Shown here: piece by piece, positions 17,254 through 25,822 of the stretch
How positions within the stretch are numbered: the first letter of the stretch is position 1
Layout of the letters: every line of letters begins with the position of its first letter
Source of the DNA: Gammaproteobacteria bacterium BRH_c0
Lineage (GTDB): Bacteria; Pseudomonadota; Gammaproteobacteria; Pseudomonadales; Porticoccaceae
DNA: 38,804 bases
NCBI GenBank assembly: GCA_000961645.1
Contig: LADM01000072.1
Span: 1-38,804, forward strand
Reading direction: 5' to 3'
Notes under the pieces: model-generated
The model's input: the letters and a program-made list of their open reading frames with translations, nothing else
Databases searched by the model: none
What the model was told of the DNA's origin: nothing
Translations under genes and position numbers: made by a program

Positions 17254-17270
17254 CTTAATTCAACCTTAAT
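17254..17270. promoter_or_regulatory. PmrA/QseB-box-like direct repeat
   Basis: CTTAAT (17254-17259), five bases TCAAC, CTTAAT (17265-17270) fits the YTTAAK-N5-YTTAAK pattern described for PmrA-type regulators. The 11-bp period suits tandem binding on one face of DNA. It lies 58 bases before the PepSY operon and 94 before the divergent membrane gene, so the OmpR-family regulator may control both. Confidence 0.65.
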
Positions 17271-17364
17271 GTCAGGTTTGGCACTTGCTGGTTGTGAGGG
17301 CTTGACCACTATTGCCAAAGTGCTAACGTGACAACAAACAACAAATCAATACGGAGCGTCGCAA

Positions 17365-18354
17365 ATGGATTTCAGCCTTGGCAAAACCCTGTCCCTGTTG
17401 ATCAAAACAGCCCCGTTTATTGCCCTGCGGCTGGTGATCTTTTTTGGCATCACTCTGGCCTATGTGGTCGGCACGGGTGGCGGTGCCGGGATCGGTTACC
17501 TGGTTGGCAAGGCGGGTGGTGATCCCGCTGGTACCGCCTTTTGGGGTGCGTTTGGCGGCTTTGGCCTGGTGTCCGGCATCCTCTACTTGTTGCGCGAATA
17601 CCTGCTCTATCTGGTCAAGGCCGGGCATATCGCCGTCCTGGTACAGCTGATCGATGACAAACCGATTCCCGGCGGGCGCAGTCAGATTGACTATGCGGCG
17701 GCGGAAGTGAAAGCGCGCTTTGCCGAGTCCTCCACGCTCTTTGCCATAGACCAGCTGATCAAGGGTGTATTGAAAGCGATTAACGGTCTGTTGCTCAGCA
17801 TTGGCCGTTTTGTGCCGATTCCCGGTCTTGAGCCGCTGCTGCGCTTTGTCAGCTCGGTATTGAACCTGTCACTGACCTATGTGGATGAGGTGATTCTGGC
17901 CCACAATATTCGCACCCATTCTGACAACCCCTGGGAATCGAGCCGCAATGCGCTGGTGCTGTACGCGCAAAACTACGGCAAGATGGTGAAGAACGCGCTG
18001 TTCCTGGCGTTTATTGTCTGGATTTTTACCTTTGTGCTTTTCCTGCTGGTGCTGGCGCCAGTGGCGGCGCTGGTGACGCTGTTTCCCGGCATTGCCGGTT
18101 TCTGGACTGTGGTGATCGCCATCGTGGTGGCGATTTCACTCAAGGCGGCCATTGTTGATCCGCTCGCCATGGCGGCGCTGTTGCAGGCCTATTTCCGGGT
18201 GACCGAAGGCCAGCAGCCCAACCCCGAGTGGGTGCAGAAACTGGAAGGAGTCAGTGACAAGTTCAGGAAGCTGGGGGAAAAGGCCCGCAGCTTTGTGCCC
18301 GGCAAAAGCACCCCCGTTGAACCGGCAGCGCCTACACCAAACGATCCAGCCTGA
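17365..18354 (+). CDS. Unrecognised polytopic membrane protein
   Basis: This 329-residue protein has a glycine-rich hydrophobic N-terminal region (two to three helices within residues 15-80, including GTGGGAGIGYLVGKAGG). A soluble middle follows (about 85-205) with RSQIDYAAAEVKARFAES and NIRTHSDNPWESSRNALV. Two long hydrophobic helices come next at about 210-265 (AFIVWIFTFVLFLLVLAPVA and FWTVVIAIVVAISLKAAIV), then a charged C-terminal tail. I do not recognise a named family. An ATG preceded by CGGAG supports the start. It is divergent from the PepSY/two-component operon and shares the gap with the PmrA-like box, hinting at common control. A bidirectional terminator follows. Confidence 0.8.
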   Translation: MDFSLGKTLSLLIKTAPFIALRLVIFFGITLAYVVGTGGGAGIGYLVGKAGGDPAGTAFWGAFGGFGLVSGILYLLREYLLYLVKAGHIAVLVQLIDDKPIPGGRSQIDYAAAEVKARFAESSTLFAIDQLIKGVLKAINGLLLSIGRFVPIPGLEPLLRFVSSVLNLSLTYVDEVILAHNIRTHSDNPWESSRNALVLYAQNYGKMVKNALFLAFIVWIFTFVLFLLVLAPVAALVTLFPGIAGFWTVVIAIVVAISLKAAIVDPLAMAALLQAYFRVTEGQQPNPEWVQKLEGVSDKFRKLGEKARSFVPGKSTPVEPAAPTPNDPA

Positions 18355-18360
18355 AAGTGC

Positions 18361-18392
18361 GATGCCGCAGCGGGTTTTCCCGCTGCGGCATC
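18361..18392. terminator. Terminator-like hairpin between convergent genes
   Basis: GATGCCGCAGCGGG (18361-18374) and CCCGCTGCGGCATC (18379-18392) form a perfect 14-bp stem with a TTTT loop, six bases after the stop of the membrane protein gene and 22 before the end of the convergent GTPase gene. The following T-tract is poor, but position and strength favour termination in both directions. Confidence 0.75.
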
Positions 18393-18414
18393 ATTGGTCT
18401 TGAGTGGCGACCCG

Positions 18415-19416
18415 TTAAATCCGCGCAGCCAGCAGCATTTCCTCAATCCCGTCAAAATCCGCAGCGCTTTCGGCAATGATCTCGATGCGGCTGTCGAAGG
18501 CTTCGTCAAGCTCCATGATCGACAGCACCTGCTCCGACAGGTTAAAACCGAATATGCCGTTGTTGGTAATCATCACCGCCTTCAGGCGCTCGGCAACCAC
18601 CCCGCTGAAGAGGGCAAACAGGCGGAAGTGGTCAAACACCACAGCGGGGTCAAAAATCCAGCCGGCACTGACAAAACCGCCACCGCTGTTGTCTTTGCGC
18701 ACATAGCCGCAAGGCGGGAATTTCAGCACCATCGCCAGCTCGATACTGTCGGGGGTGTCCAGCCCGGGGTGCTGCTCGGGGGGGTGAATCGCGACTGACA
18801 GGCGAGGAGAGTCGAGCCACGCCGGCTCGACAGCGCCATGGGCGACTTTATAAAGCGGGCGCTCGCCCAGCTGCCGTGTGGCGATAAAGTTATCGAGGAT
18901 ATCTGTATCTGCCGCTTCGTAAAGGTCGGTCTTGGCGGCCACGATGACATCGGCAATGGCCAGTTGGTCGCAAAAAATATCGTGCCCGGTGTAGCGCGGG
19001 TCGGCCAGCTTGCGGGCATCCACCAGGGTCAGGGTGGCGCCGACGCACAACAGTTCCTGATACATGGGCTGTAGCAGGGTGGCGAGCATTTCCCGCGGGT
19101 GACCAAGGCCGGTGGGCTCAATCAGCAGGCGGTCCGGTTTGGCGCGGCGCAGCAACTGGTTGAGGGCGACCTGCATGGGCAGGCCGGAGCTGCAGCACAT
19201 ACAGCCGCCGGGCACCTCGCGGATAACCACTTCGCCTTCCCCGGTCTGATCCGAGCCGGAAAGCAGGCTGCCATCAATGCCCACCTCACCGAATTCATTG
19301 ACCAGCACGGCCCAGGTTTCCCCGGCGGGTTTGCTGGCCAGCAGGTGGCGGATGGCGGTGGTTTTACCGACCCCGAGAAAGCCGGTGATGATATTGACGG
19401 GTACAGGTTTTGGCAT
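18415..19416 (-). CDS. COG0523 (CobW/ZNG-type) GTPase, YeiR-like metallochaperone
   Basis: This 333-residue G3E GTPase shows Walker A GFLGVGKTT (12-20), the metal-binding GCMCC with C72, C74 and C75, LIEPTGLGHP, and a C-terminal CobW domain with YVRKDNSGGG and GWIFDP. COG0523 proteins deliver Zn or other metals to client enzymes; the GCMCCSSGLP form looks most like E. coli YeiR. The ATG at 19416 was chosen over a start at 19524, because homology begins at PKPVPVNIITGFLG. I found no obvious Zur box upstream, so zinc regulation cannot be claimed. The client protein is unknown. The divergent neighbour is a YejM-like gene. Confidence 0.9.
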   Translation of the reverse strand: MPKPVPVNIITGFLGVGKTTAIRHLLASKPAGETWAVLVNEFGEVGIDGSLLSGSDQTGEGEVVIREVPGGCMCCSSGLPMQVALNQLLRRAKPDRLLIEPTGLGHPREMLATLLQPMYQELLCVGATLTLVDARKLADPRYTGHDIFCDQLAIADVIVAAKTDLYEAADTDILDNFIATRQLGERPLYKVAHGAVEPAWLDSPRLSVAIHPPEQHPGLDTPDSIELAMVLKFPPCGYVRKDNSGGGFVSAGWIFDPAVVFDHFRLFALFSGVVAERLKAVMITNNGIFGFNLSEQVLSIMELDEAFDSRIEIIAESAADFDGIEEMLLAARI

Positions 19417-19640
19417 GGTTACTGACTGCTGGCTGATGGTGAAAGTTGTGGCAGGAGTTTCCCATAAACGGCGCAGTGAGTGACAGCCCCTGACCTGTTG
19501 CTGGTGGGGCGCTGCCCGCAACATTCCTGCGCTTTTAACAGGGCTTTTAAGGAACCGTTAAGCCTGGCTCGATAGTTTGGGAGTCTGAGTGTGAGGGCCA
19601 GCGTCGGTCCTTGCTGATCGCTACCCCCAAGAGCCATCGC

Positions 19641-21587
19641 ATGAAGACAATAACTGTAATCGGGCCAGGAAGGCTTGCTCCCCCCTGGCTGTTACCGTTT
19701 GTCCTGCTGTCTTGGCTGCATATGCTGTGGCTCACTGCCGGTCTGCTTGAGCTGGGCATGGCCGCGCGCGTCTTAATCTGGCCGACTCTGTTCCACTTCT
19801 CCGCCTGGCTGGTTTACAGCCTTATCTATCTTGTTCCGGCACTGCTGATCACAAGGGCAGTTGCCTGGTTGCTACCGCGCATGCCGCGGCTGGCCGTGTT
19901 GACGGGCCTGGTCAGCAGCATCCTCTGTCTGCTGTTTATCCTCACCGACGGGATGATTTACCAGCTCTACAATTTTCACTTCAACGGCTTTGTGCTCAAT
20001 CTGTTGCTGACCCCGGGGGGGATGGAATCTCTCGGTTCCAGCAATGACACCTACCTATCGGTGGCACTGCTCATCGCCCGTATTGTCGTCATCCAGTTGG
20101 TGCTGATAGCGCTCAGTATCCGGGTCGCCAGGGTGCCGTTTGCCCGCCGCCCGCTGATAAAAGCGGTTGCCGGGCTGTGGCTGTTGGCACTGGTGACCGA
20201 GGGCGCCAGCTACGGTATCGCCGACCTGAAAAAGGATGGTGCCATCCTCGATACCGCCAGGGTGTACCCCTTTTTCAAGGCAGTGCGATTTCGCAGTCTG
20301 GCGGCCCGCTTCGGGATTGAGGCCGCACCGCGCAACTCCATCAGAGCTTCGGTTGACACTGCCAGGCTCCAGTATCCCCGCCAGCCTGTGGCCTTCAACG
20401 CTGTTGACGCTCCCGATCACAAGGCCCCCAATATTGTCTGGCTGGTGGCGGAATCCCTGCGCTGGGATCAGCTCAATCCGGACACCATGCCCAATACCTG
20501 GGCCCTGGCCAGGCGCAGCCAGCACTTTACCCGCCACTACTCCTCGGGCAACGGTACCCGGGAGGGCCTGTTCGGCATGTTCTACGGGTTGTACGGTTCC
20601 TACTGGTCGAGTTTTCTCAGCGCCCGCCGCAGCCCGCTGCTGATGGACCGCATTGTTGAGCTGGGCTACCAGCTTGACCTGCGCACCAGTGCGCGCTTTT
20701 CCTACCCCGAATTTGACAAGACCCTGTTTGCCGGAGTCCCCGTTGACCAGTTGCAGGAAGCAGATGGCAATCTGCCAGCCTGGCAGCGCGACCAGCACAA
20801 CACCTCTGGCCTGATCGAATTCCTGCAACAGCGCGAAACACAGCGACCTTTTATGAGCTTTTACTTTCTCGAGTCCACCCACGCCCGCTACTACTTTCCC
20901 GAGGACAATGCGCCAAATCAGCCGTATGCCGAGGACATCAATTACGCGCGCATGTCGAAAGCCGACCTGCTCCCGCAGATCGACCTGATCAGGAACCGCT
21001 ATTCCAACGCCGCCCACTGGATTGATGTGCAGGTGGGCCGCATCGTCGAAGAGCTGGAGCGCCAGGGACTGCTCGATAACACCATCCTCATCGTCACTGG
21101 CGACCACGGTGAGGAATTCCTCGAAAGGGGTTCCTGGGGCCACAACTCCCATTTTGTCGACGAGCAGACCCGGGTGCCGCTGGTGGTGTCGATGCCGGGA
21201 CGGGAACCGCAAATCATCGACCGCACCACCAGCCATATGGATATTGCAACTACCCTGTTACAGGCGCTGGGAGCCCAGGGACCCAGCCAGCACTACAGCC
21301 TCGGCCAGAATCTGTTCAGCAGCGCGCCGCGCTCCTACATCACCATCAGCGACTGGCACAGTATCGGTGTGGTTACCGGCGATCTGAAATTCCGCATTCC
21401 CTACCTCAACGATGGCAGCCTGGGCTGGGACCCCACAGGACCCGCCGACCAGCCCCTCAACGAGGCTCAGCAGGCAGCCCGGATTGATAGCAACCAGAAG
21501 GATATTCTCAGTGCCATCAGGAACAGTTCGCAGTTTCTCAGCAAGGGTGTGAAAGCCAGGACTGAGGCCGGAAAGCTGGCCCTTTAG
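19641..21587 (+). CDS. YejM/PbgA-like inner-membrane protein with sulfatase-fold domain
   Basis: This 648-residue protein has about five transmembrane helices in the first 190 residues (LFHFSAWLVYSLIYLVPALL and others), matching the DUF3413 part of YejM, and then a periplasmic sulfatase-fold domain: PNIVWLVAESLRWDQL, TRHYSSGNGTREGLFGMFYG and VTGDHGEEFLERGSWGHNS. E. coli YejM (about 586 residues) binds LPS and controls LpxC turnover through LapB. The ATG at 19641 follows CAAGAG; the earlier TTG at 19611 is unlikely. The extra length is at the C-terminus, after the sulfatase fold. Whether it regulates lipid A or works as a phospholipid-related hydrolase is not decided by sequence. Confidence 0.87.
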   Translation: MKTITVIGPGRLAPPWLLPFVLLSWLHMLWLTAGLLELGMAARVLIWPTLFHFSAWLVYSLIYLVPALLITRAVAWLLPRMPRLAVLTGLVSSILCLLFILTDGMIYQLYNFHFNGFVLNLLLTPGGMESLGSSNDTYLSVALLIARIVVIQLVLIALSIRVARVPFARRPLIKAVAGLWLLALVTEGASYGIADLKKDGAILDTARVYPFFKAVRFRSLAARFGIEAAPRNSIRASVDTARLQYPRQPVAFNAVDAPDHKAPNIVWLVAESLRWDQLNPDTMPNTWALARRSQHFTRHYSSGNGTREGLFGMFYGLYGSYWSSFLSARRSPLLMDRIVELGYQLDLRTSARFSYPEFDKTLFAGVPVDQLQEADGNLPAWQRDQHNTSGLIEFLQQRETQRPFMSFYFLESTHARYYFPEDNAPNQPYAEDINYARMSKADLLPQIDLIRNRYSNAAHWIDVQVGRIVEELERQGLLDNTILIVTGDHGEEFLERGSWGHNSHFVDEQTRVPLVVSMPGREPQIIDRTTSHMDIATTLLQALGAQGPSQHYSLGQNLFSSAPRSYITISDWHSIGVVTGDLKFRIPYLNDGSLGWDPTGPADQPLNEAQQAARIDSNQKDILSAIRNSSQFLSKGVKARTEAGKLAL

Positions 21588-21594
21588 CGCCTTG

Positions 21595-22032
21595 CTATGA
21601 CTGTCTGCTGGCGGGCCTGGCCTGGAGTCTGGCAAGGCCCAGCAAGGCAACACTGCAAAATACCGCCCCGGCATAAAACGTGGCGGATGCACCCAGCCGA
21701 TCTCACAGCAAACCGGCGAGCGCGCTGGCAACCAGCAGGGCGATACCGCTTACCAGGTTGAAGAAGCCATAGGCGGTGCCGCGCAAATCAACGGGCGCTG
21801 TGTCGGCGACCATGGTGGCGAGCAACCCCTGCGTCATCCCCATATGGTCACCCCATAGTGCCACTCCTGCCAGCACCGTCAGCCAGTGGTCGTTGACGAC
21901 CAGCACCAGGTCGGCGGCGATCAGCATCACCAGACCCAGTGCCAGCAGTTTTCTGTGGCTGAAGCTGTTTGCCCAGTAGAAATTAGCTGGCACGGGGATT
22001 CGAAAGCTTTTACCAGCGGCTGCTGCCCGCAA
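21595..22032 (-). pseudogene. Decayed MFS transporter (C-terminal remnant with in-frame stop)
   Basis: The minus strand encodes the last four or so helices of a major facilitator superfamily transporter: KLLALGLVMLIAADLVLVV, WGDHMGMTQGLLATMVADTA and DLRGTAYGFFNLVSGIALL. The frame hits TGA at 21703-21705 just after SALAGLL, but the same frame then reads DRLGASATFYAGAVFCSVALL to a TAG at 21595-21597. This is what an MFS C-terminus should contain after a Trp, so TGG has become TGA. The N-terminal two thirds are absent, and the segment before SHRKLLALG does not look like a transporter. With two lesions this is very probably a pseudogene. No transposon remnant is visible. Confidence 0.85.
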
Positions 22033-22124
22033 TGACGTCAGAAGCTCCTTTTGTCAGCTTGTGGTGGTCAAAACGCCAGTGATTCCTTAATGTTGCAGGT
22101 CTATAACAGTGAACAGAAGGCGAC

Positions 22125-23579
22125 ATGGCCCACCCGGTATTCGACAGGAAAAAACGCTTTGTAGTGATACTGGCGGTGCTGCTGGGCGTGGGTTTTCTCG
22201 CCACTACCCTGATCAGCTACTACGTTGCCAGGGATTCCCTCGCCAGGCACATTTCCGACGAGATGCTGCCACTGACCAGCGACAATATCTATTCCGAAAT
22301 CCAGCGCGACCTGCTGCGCCCGATCCTGATTTCGTCACTGATGGCCAACGATACCTTTGTGCGCGACTGGGCGCTGAATGGCGAACAGGACAGCGAGCTG
22401 ATCAGCAACTACCTGGGGGAAATCCAGAAAAAATACGGCACTATCACCGCCTTTTACATTTCCGACAAAACCCTCAATTACTACCACCCCGACGGCATTA
22501 TCAAGGTGCTGGACAGCGATGACCCGGAAGATGGCTGGTATTTTCCCCTGCGCAATTACCCAGCCGACTACGATATCAATGTCGATGATGACACGGTGGA
22601 TCGTTCCCGCCTGAGCATCTTTATCAACTACCGGGTGAAGGATTATGCCGGGCGGTTTATCGGTGTCACTGGTGTTGGCCTGTCGGTGAATTCCGTGGTG
22701 GCGCTGATCGAGAGCTACCAGCGCCGCTATGGGCGGCAGATCTATTTCGTCAACCGCGATGGTGAGATCATGCTGCACGGCAAGGATTATGACCTGGGTC
22801 CGCGTCTGCGCGACAGGCCCGGTCTTGCCCCGTTTGCCACACAAATACTCACCGCTCCGAGTACGACCCTGACCTACCAGCGTGACGGGGAACGCGCTGA
22901 AATTTATCTCAACAGCCGCCTGGTGCCGGAATTCGACTGGTACCTGATGGTGGAGCAGAAAAATGACAGCGGCAAGGAGCGCATCGACCAGACCCTGCTG
23001 GTCAATATCCTGCTCGCGTTGCTGGTGACAGTGGCGGTCCTGCTGGTGGCCAACTTCACCTTGCGGGGCTACCAGCAGCGCCTGATTGACATGGCCACCA
23101 CGGACAAGCTCACCGGGGCTGCCAGCAGGCATGGATTTGACAGTATCTTCGAGCATGACGTGAAGCTGGCTAAACGCAGGCAGCAGCCGCTGTCGCTTCT
23201 TGCCATTGATCTCGACCATTTCAAGTCGATCAATGACAGCTACGGACACCAGGGCGGCGACACGGTGATTCAGGTTGTGGCGGCGCGGATTCGCGAGCAG
23301 ATCCGCGACAGCGACACCCTCTGCCGCTGGGGTGGGGAGGAATTTCTGGTGCTACTGGAAAACTGTGCTCTCGACGCTGCCCTGCAGCGCGCGGAAAGAA
23401 TTCGCCAGATCATCAGCGCCAAAACCGTGCGCTTCGGGCGTGACGAAATTGATGTCACCATGAGTATTGGTGTGGCCCAGTACTACCCTGGCGAGGGACT
23501 CGATGCCCTGATCAATCGCGCCGATGGCGCGCTGTATGCCGCCAAGGGTGACGGTCGCAACAGGGTCAAATCCGCCTGA
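22125..23579 (+). CDS. dCache sensor diguanylate cyclase
   Basis: This 484-residue inner-membrane enzyme is predicted to make c-di-GMP. A first transmembrane helix (about 11-33) is followed by a periplasmic sensor of about 260 residues with a double-Cache look (FYISDKTLNYYHPDG, GWYFPLRNYPADYDINVDDD, GRFIGVTGVGLSVNSV). A second helix follows at about 293-313, then a GGDEF domain: DKLTGAASRHGFD, DLDHFKSINDSYGHQGGD and the active-site GGEEF at 403-407. RDSD at 394-397 is the RxxD inhibitory site at the correct distance, so product inhibition is expected. AAGG precedes the ATG. The architecture resembles SiaD-type cyclases. It stands alone, and its ligand is unknown. Confidence 0.93.
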   Translation: MAHPVFDRKKRFVVILAVLLGVGFLATTLISYYVARDSLARHISDEMLPLTSDNIYSEIQRDLLRPILISSLMANDTFVRDWALNGEQDSELISNYLGEIQKKYGTITAFYISDKTLNYYHPDGIIKVLDSDDPEDGWYFPLRNYPADYDINVDDDTVDRSRLSIFINYRVKDYAGRFIGVTGVGLSVNSVVALIESYQRRYGRQIYFVNRDGEIMLHGKDYDLGPRLRDRPGLAPFATQILTAPSTTLTYQRDGERAEIYLNSRLVPEFDWYLMVEQKNDSGKERIDQTLLVNILLALLVTVAVLLVANFTLRGYQQRLIDMATTDKLTGAASRHGFDSIFEHDVKLAKRRQQPLSLLAIDLDHFKSINDSYGHQGGDTVIQVVAARIREQIRDSDTLCRWGGEEFLVLLENCALDAALQRAERIRQIISAKTVRFGRDEIDVTMSIGVAQYYPGEGLDALINRADGALYAAKGDGRNRVKSA

Positions 23580-23592
23580 GCAAACGAGAAGG

Positions 23593-23616
23593 CAGGTAAA
23601 CAGGTAAGCAGGTAAA
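23593..23616 (+). repeat. Three tandem 8-bp units (CAGGTAAA)
   Basis: CAGGTAAA, CAGGTAAG and CAGGTAAA run head to tail right after the cyclase stop. This is a short slippage-type repeat with no evident role. Confidence 0.6.
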
Positions 23617-23654
23617 AGGGTTGAGCTAAAGCGGATTCAAGAGCAGTGTGATAA

Positions 23655-23677
23655 CGCCCCACCCCGAGGGTGAGGCG
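23655..23677. terminator. Hairpin between convergent genes, possible terminator
   Basis: CGCC-C-CACCC pairs with GGGTG-A-GGCG around a CGA loop, with one mismatch. It lies between the convergent cyclase and glycine-zipper genes. No clear T-tract follows, so termination is a positional inference. Confidence 0.4.
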
Positions 23678-23697
23678 CTGTTCGGTCGGCGTCCGGA

Positions 23698-24237
23698 TTA
23701 CTGGTTGTTCAGAACCAGTTGACCATCCACGACGGGGATGCGGTTGCCGGGGTCGTGATCCATATGGATCGTTTTTTCAACGTCCCCGAGGCGGTATGTG
23801 ACGTCGTAGCCGCGCAACTCTTCCCGTGAGTCAGTCACGGTTTCACAGCGGGTTTCAGTGGTGACGTAGGTGCTGTTGGACTGAATGCGCTCCTGAGCCT
23901 TGTTACCGGCATAGCCGCCCGCCGCTGCGCCAGCCACGGTGGCGACTTTCTTGCCGCTACCACCACCGACCTGGTTGCCAAGTACACCGCCGATCACTGC
24001 GCCAGCCACTGAACCGATAATCTGGTTTTCATCCTTGACCGGTTTCTGCCGGGTAACCTGCACGTCCTGGCACACTTCGCGCGGTGTTTGGATGGTTTCG
24101 CGCACTTCGCTGACGTTGAGTACTTCGGCGTGGGTCGGCTCTGCGCCCGGCCCCAACAGGTTGTAACCGGCAATCACGCCACCCGCAGTGGCAATGACTA
24201 CGCCCACTACAATCCCCCCTACCATTGATTTGTTCAT
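23698..24237 (-). CDS. Glycine-zipper 2TM-domain envelope protein
   Basis: This 179-residue protein has an N-terminal glycine-rich hydrophobic helix (GGIVVGVVIATAGGVIAGY) that may be a membrane anchor, then a glycine-zipper pair at about residues 72-115 (IIGSVAGAVIGGVLGNQVGG and VATVAGAAAGGYAGNKAQER). Such zippers occur in SlyB/OsmB-type and 17-kDa-antigen-like envelope proteins. The C-terminal part (TTETRCETVTDSREELRGYD ... LGDVEKTIHMDHDPGNRIPV) is a small beta domain repeatedly seen with this zipper. Two cysteine positions, CQDV and RCETV, could form a disulfide. The function is not established; a structural or stress role in the envelope is usual for the family. Confidence 0.82.
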   Translation of the reverse strand: MNKSMVGGIVVGVVIATAGGVIAGYNLLGPGAEPTHAEVLNVSEVRETIQTPREVCQDVQVTRQKPVKDENQIIGSVAGAVIGGVLGNQVGGGSGKKVATVAGAAAGGYAGNKAQERIQSNSTYVTTETRCETVTDSREELRGYDVTYRLGDVEKTIHMDHDPGNRIPVVDGQLVLNNQ

Positions 24238-24397
24238 TGCTCTTCTCCGTGGTAATTCACAATAGTGCAGTCAACGATCTGGTTGATCTGTTCGCCAGCG
24301 CACTTTACAGGAAATAACTGCGAACACCTGCTCAGACGTCAGCGCGGCGGAAAAAGTTCCAGGAATAAAGGCTAGCGAGATCTTCAGGGGCGCGACA

Positions 24398-25369
24398 TCA
24401 GTGCCCTGACGACGCGCCCGCCCGGGCTTTGCGCAGGGTCTCCCGGTATACGGCGATATGCTCACCACCGAGAGCAACGGCCCTGCTTGCCACCTGCTCT
24501 GCCTCATCAGCCCTGCCGGTTTCAAGCAGAATGCTCGCCAGATTGTTGTGGGCCGGGGCAAAATCCGCGTGCAAGGCAATGGCTGCGCGGAAGCGAGCTT
24601 CGGCATCCGCCAGATTGCCCCGAGCGTAGAGAAAATTCCCGTAACCCATGTGCAGATCAACCCGCTGTGCCCAGCGCTTCACCCCCGCCCGCCAAGCGCG
24701 CTCGGCAGCAGCCGGATTGGCATTGCGCTCAAAAGCGGCGGCGGCCAGGAAATAGCGCTGGCCGTCATCATCGACAGGCAATTCGCCGGGTTTCAGTGCC
24801 ACCATTCCCCAGTAATCGGCCCGCGCCCAGGTGCGCTCAAACAGCTTGAGGCCCATCACATAGCGCCTTTCAACACCGGAGCGCAGCACCATCTCGCGTC
24901 GCTCCAGGTCGTAGCCCACCACCACTGCATAGTGCCATTGCGGGTACCAGCTGAGACCGAGATTTTGCAGTATCAATACCGGTTGTCCACCATCGATGGC
25001 CGCCAGCAGCGACTCCAGGGTTGGCGCAATTGTATAGGCGAGGCGCTGCTGCTGGCGGGTGGCCGCGAGAATCTCCACCTGAAACGAACCCTGGCGCTTG
25101 GGCACATAGATGCGCGGCACCAGCTCCTCGGGGGTGACAGCCACACCGCTGTTGTGCAGCACCGTGGCGAGGGCCGCAGGGCCACACTGGTAGAGTTCCT
25201 GGGGGTAAAAGGGCACGTCCGCCAGTTCGTGGTGAGCGGGCAGATTCGCCGGGCGGTCCTCGAGGATGCGCTTGGTCTGCGGCGTAGCGCTACACCCGGC
25301 CATCAGCAGGGCCAGCAACAGCAGCAGGGTGAAAGACAGAGGTCGTTGATAGCGCAGATGGGTCACCAC
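24398..25369 (-). CDS. PA2778-family lipoprotein: C39-like cysteine peptidase with TPR tail
   Basis: This 323-residue protein starts with a lipoprotein signal (LLLLLALLMAGC; lipidated C26), then a papain-like C39-type domain with catalytic C62 in ELYQCGPAALATVL and the His in PQWHYAVVVGYD. The C-terminal third is tetratricopeptide-like (RAWRAGVKRW ... LHMGYGNFLYARGNLADAEARF ... PAHNNLASILLETGRADEAE). This matches the Pseudomonas PA2778 group. The gene for its standard partner, of the PA2779 type, lies 57 bases upstream on the same strand, so the two form an operon. The substrate is not known; C39-like enzymes of bacteriocin exporters cut double-glycine leaders, but no such peptide is visible nearby. 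Confidence 0.88.
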   Translation of the reverse strand: MVTHLRYQRPLSFTLLLLLALLMAGCSATPQTKRILEDRPANLPAHHELADVPFYPQELYQCGPAALATVLHNSGVAVTPEELVPRIYVPKRQGSFQVEILAATRQQQRLAYTIAPTLESLLAAIDGGQPVLILQNLGLSWYPQWHYAVVVGYDLERREMVLRSGVERRYVMGLKLFERTWARADYWGMVALKPGELPVDDDGQRYFLAAAAFERNANPAAAERAWRAGVKRWAQRVDLHMGYGNFLYARGNLADAEARFRAAIALHADFAPAHNNLASILLETGRADEAEQVASRAVALGGEHIAVYRETLRKARAGASSGH

Positions 25370-25426
25370 GTGAGAGAGGGAAGGAATCCGGCCAGTGCTG
25401 CAAGCGCCCTGGCCGGGTCAGCCTGG

Positions 25427-25822
25427 TTACAGTTTCGGGAAGATGTCGATAACACCGGCGACTTCGAGGAGGATCAGAATCAGCAATACCACCGCAACAG
25501 TGCCGAGGCCGCTACCGGCGGGCAGGCTGGCGAGCTGGCCCTGTACCTGCTGGATTTCACTGGCGGTCATGTTGTTGACCCGCTCGGTCACATCGGCGGG
25601 GTTAACACCGAGGGCGAGCAGTTCCTTTTTGACATCATCGCGCAGCAGTTGTGCACTGAGAGCATCCCGCTGCTGGACCAATTCGGCCTCTGACACCAGA
25701 GTGTCAGTGCCAATCATCGCGGCGTGGACCGGTGCCTGGATACAGGCGAAGGAAAACAGCAGCGCTACCAGATAGGCCAGAAAGCGGGGTGTGTATTGGT
25801 GAGTGAGCGTTGGTGAGTTCAT
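25427..25822 (-). CDS. PA2779-family small membrane protein
   Basis: This 131-residue protein has a signal or anchor helix (FLAYLVALLFSFACIQAPVHA), a helical acidic middle (ELVQQRDALSAQLLRDDVKKELLALGVNPADVTERVNNM) and a C-terminal transmembrane helix (LGTVAVVLLILILLEVAGVIDI). This layout is that of the PA2779 family, found beside PA2778-type peptidases. AAGGAGAG stands 5 bases before the ATG. The two are surely cotranscribed. It may be the substrate, partner or anchor of the peptidase; the sequence does not tell which. Confidence 0.85.
   Translation of the reverse strand: MNSPTLTHQYTPRFLAYLVALLFSFACIQAPVHAAMIGTDTLVSEAELVQQRDALSAQLLRDDVKKELLALGVNPADVTERVNNMTASEIQQVQGQLASLPAGSGLGTVAVVLLILILLEVAGVIDIFPKL

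Noticed and set aside
19417..19640. Zur box upstream of the COG0523 GTPase
   Set aside because: No AT-rich TGTTATA-type dyad was found in the divergent gap, so zinc control is not supported.
21703..21705. In-frame TGA read as selenocysteine
   Set aside because: No SECIS-like hairpin was seen, the family has Trp there, and the gene is also truncated at the N-terminus; a nonsense mutation is simpler.
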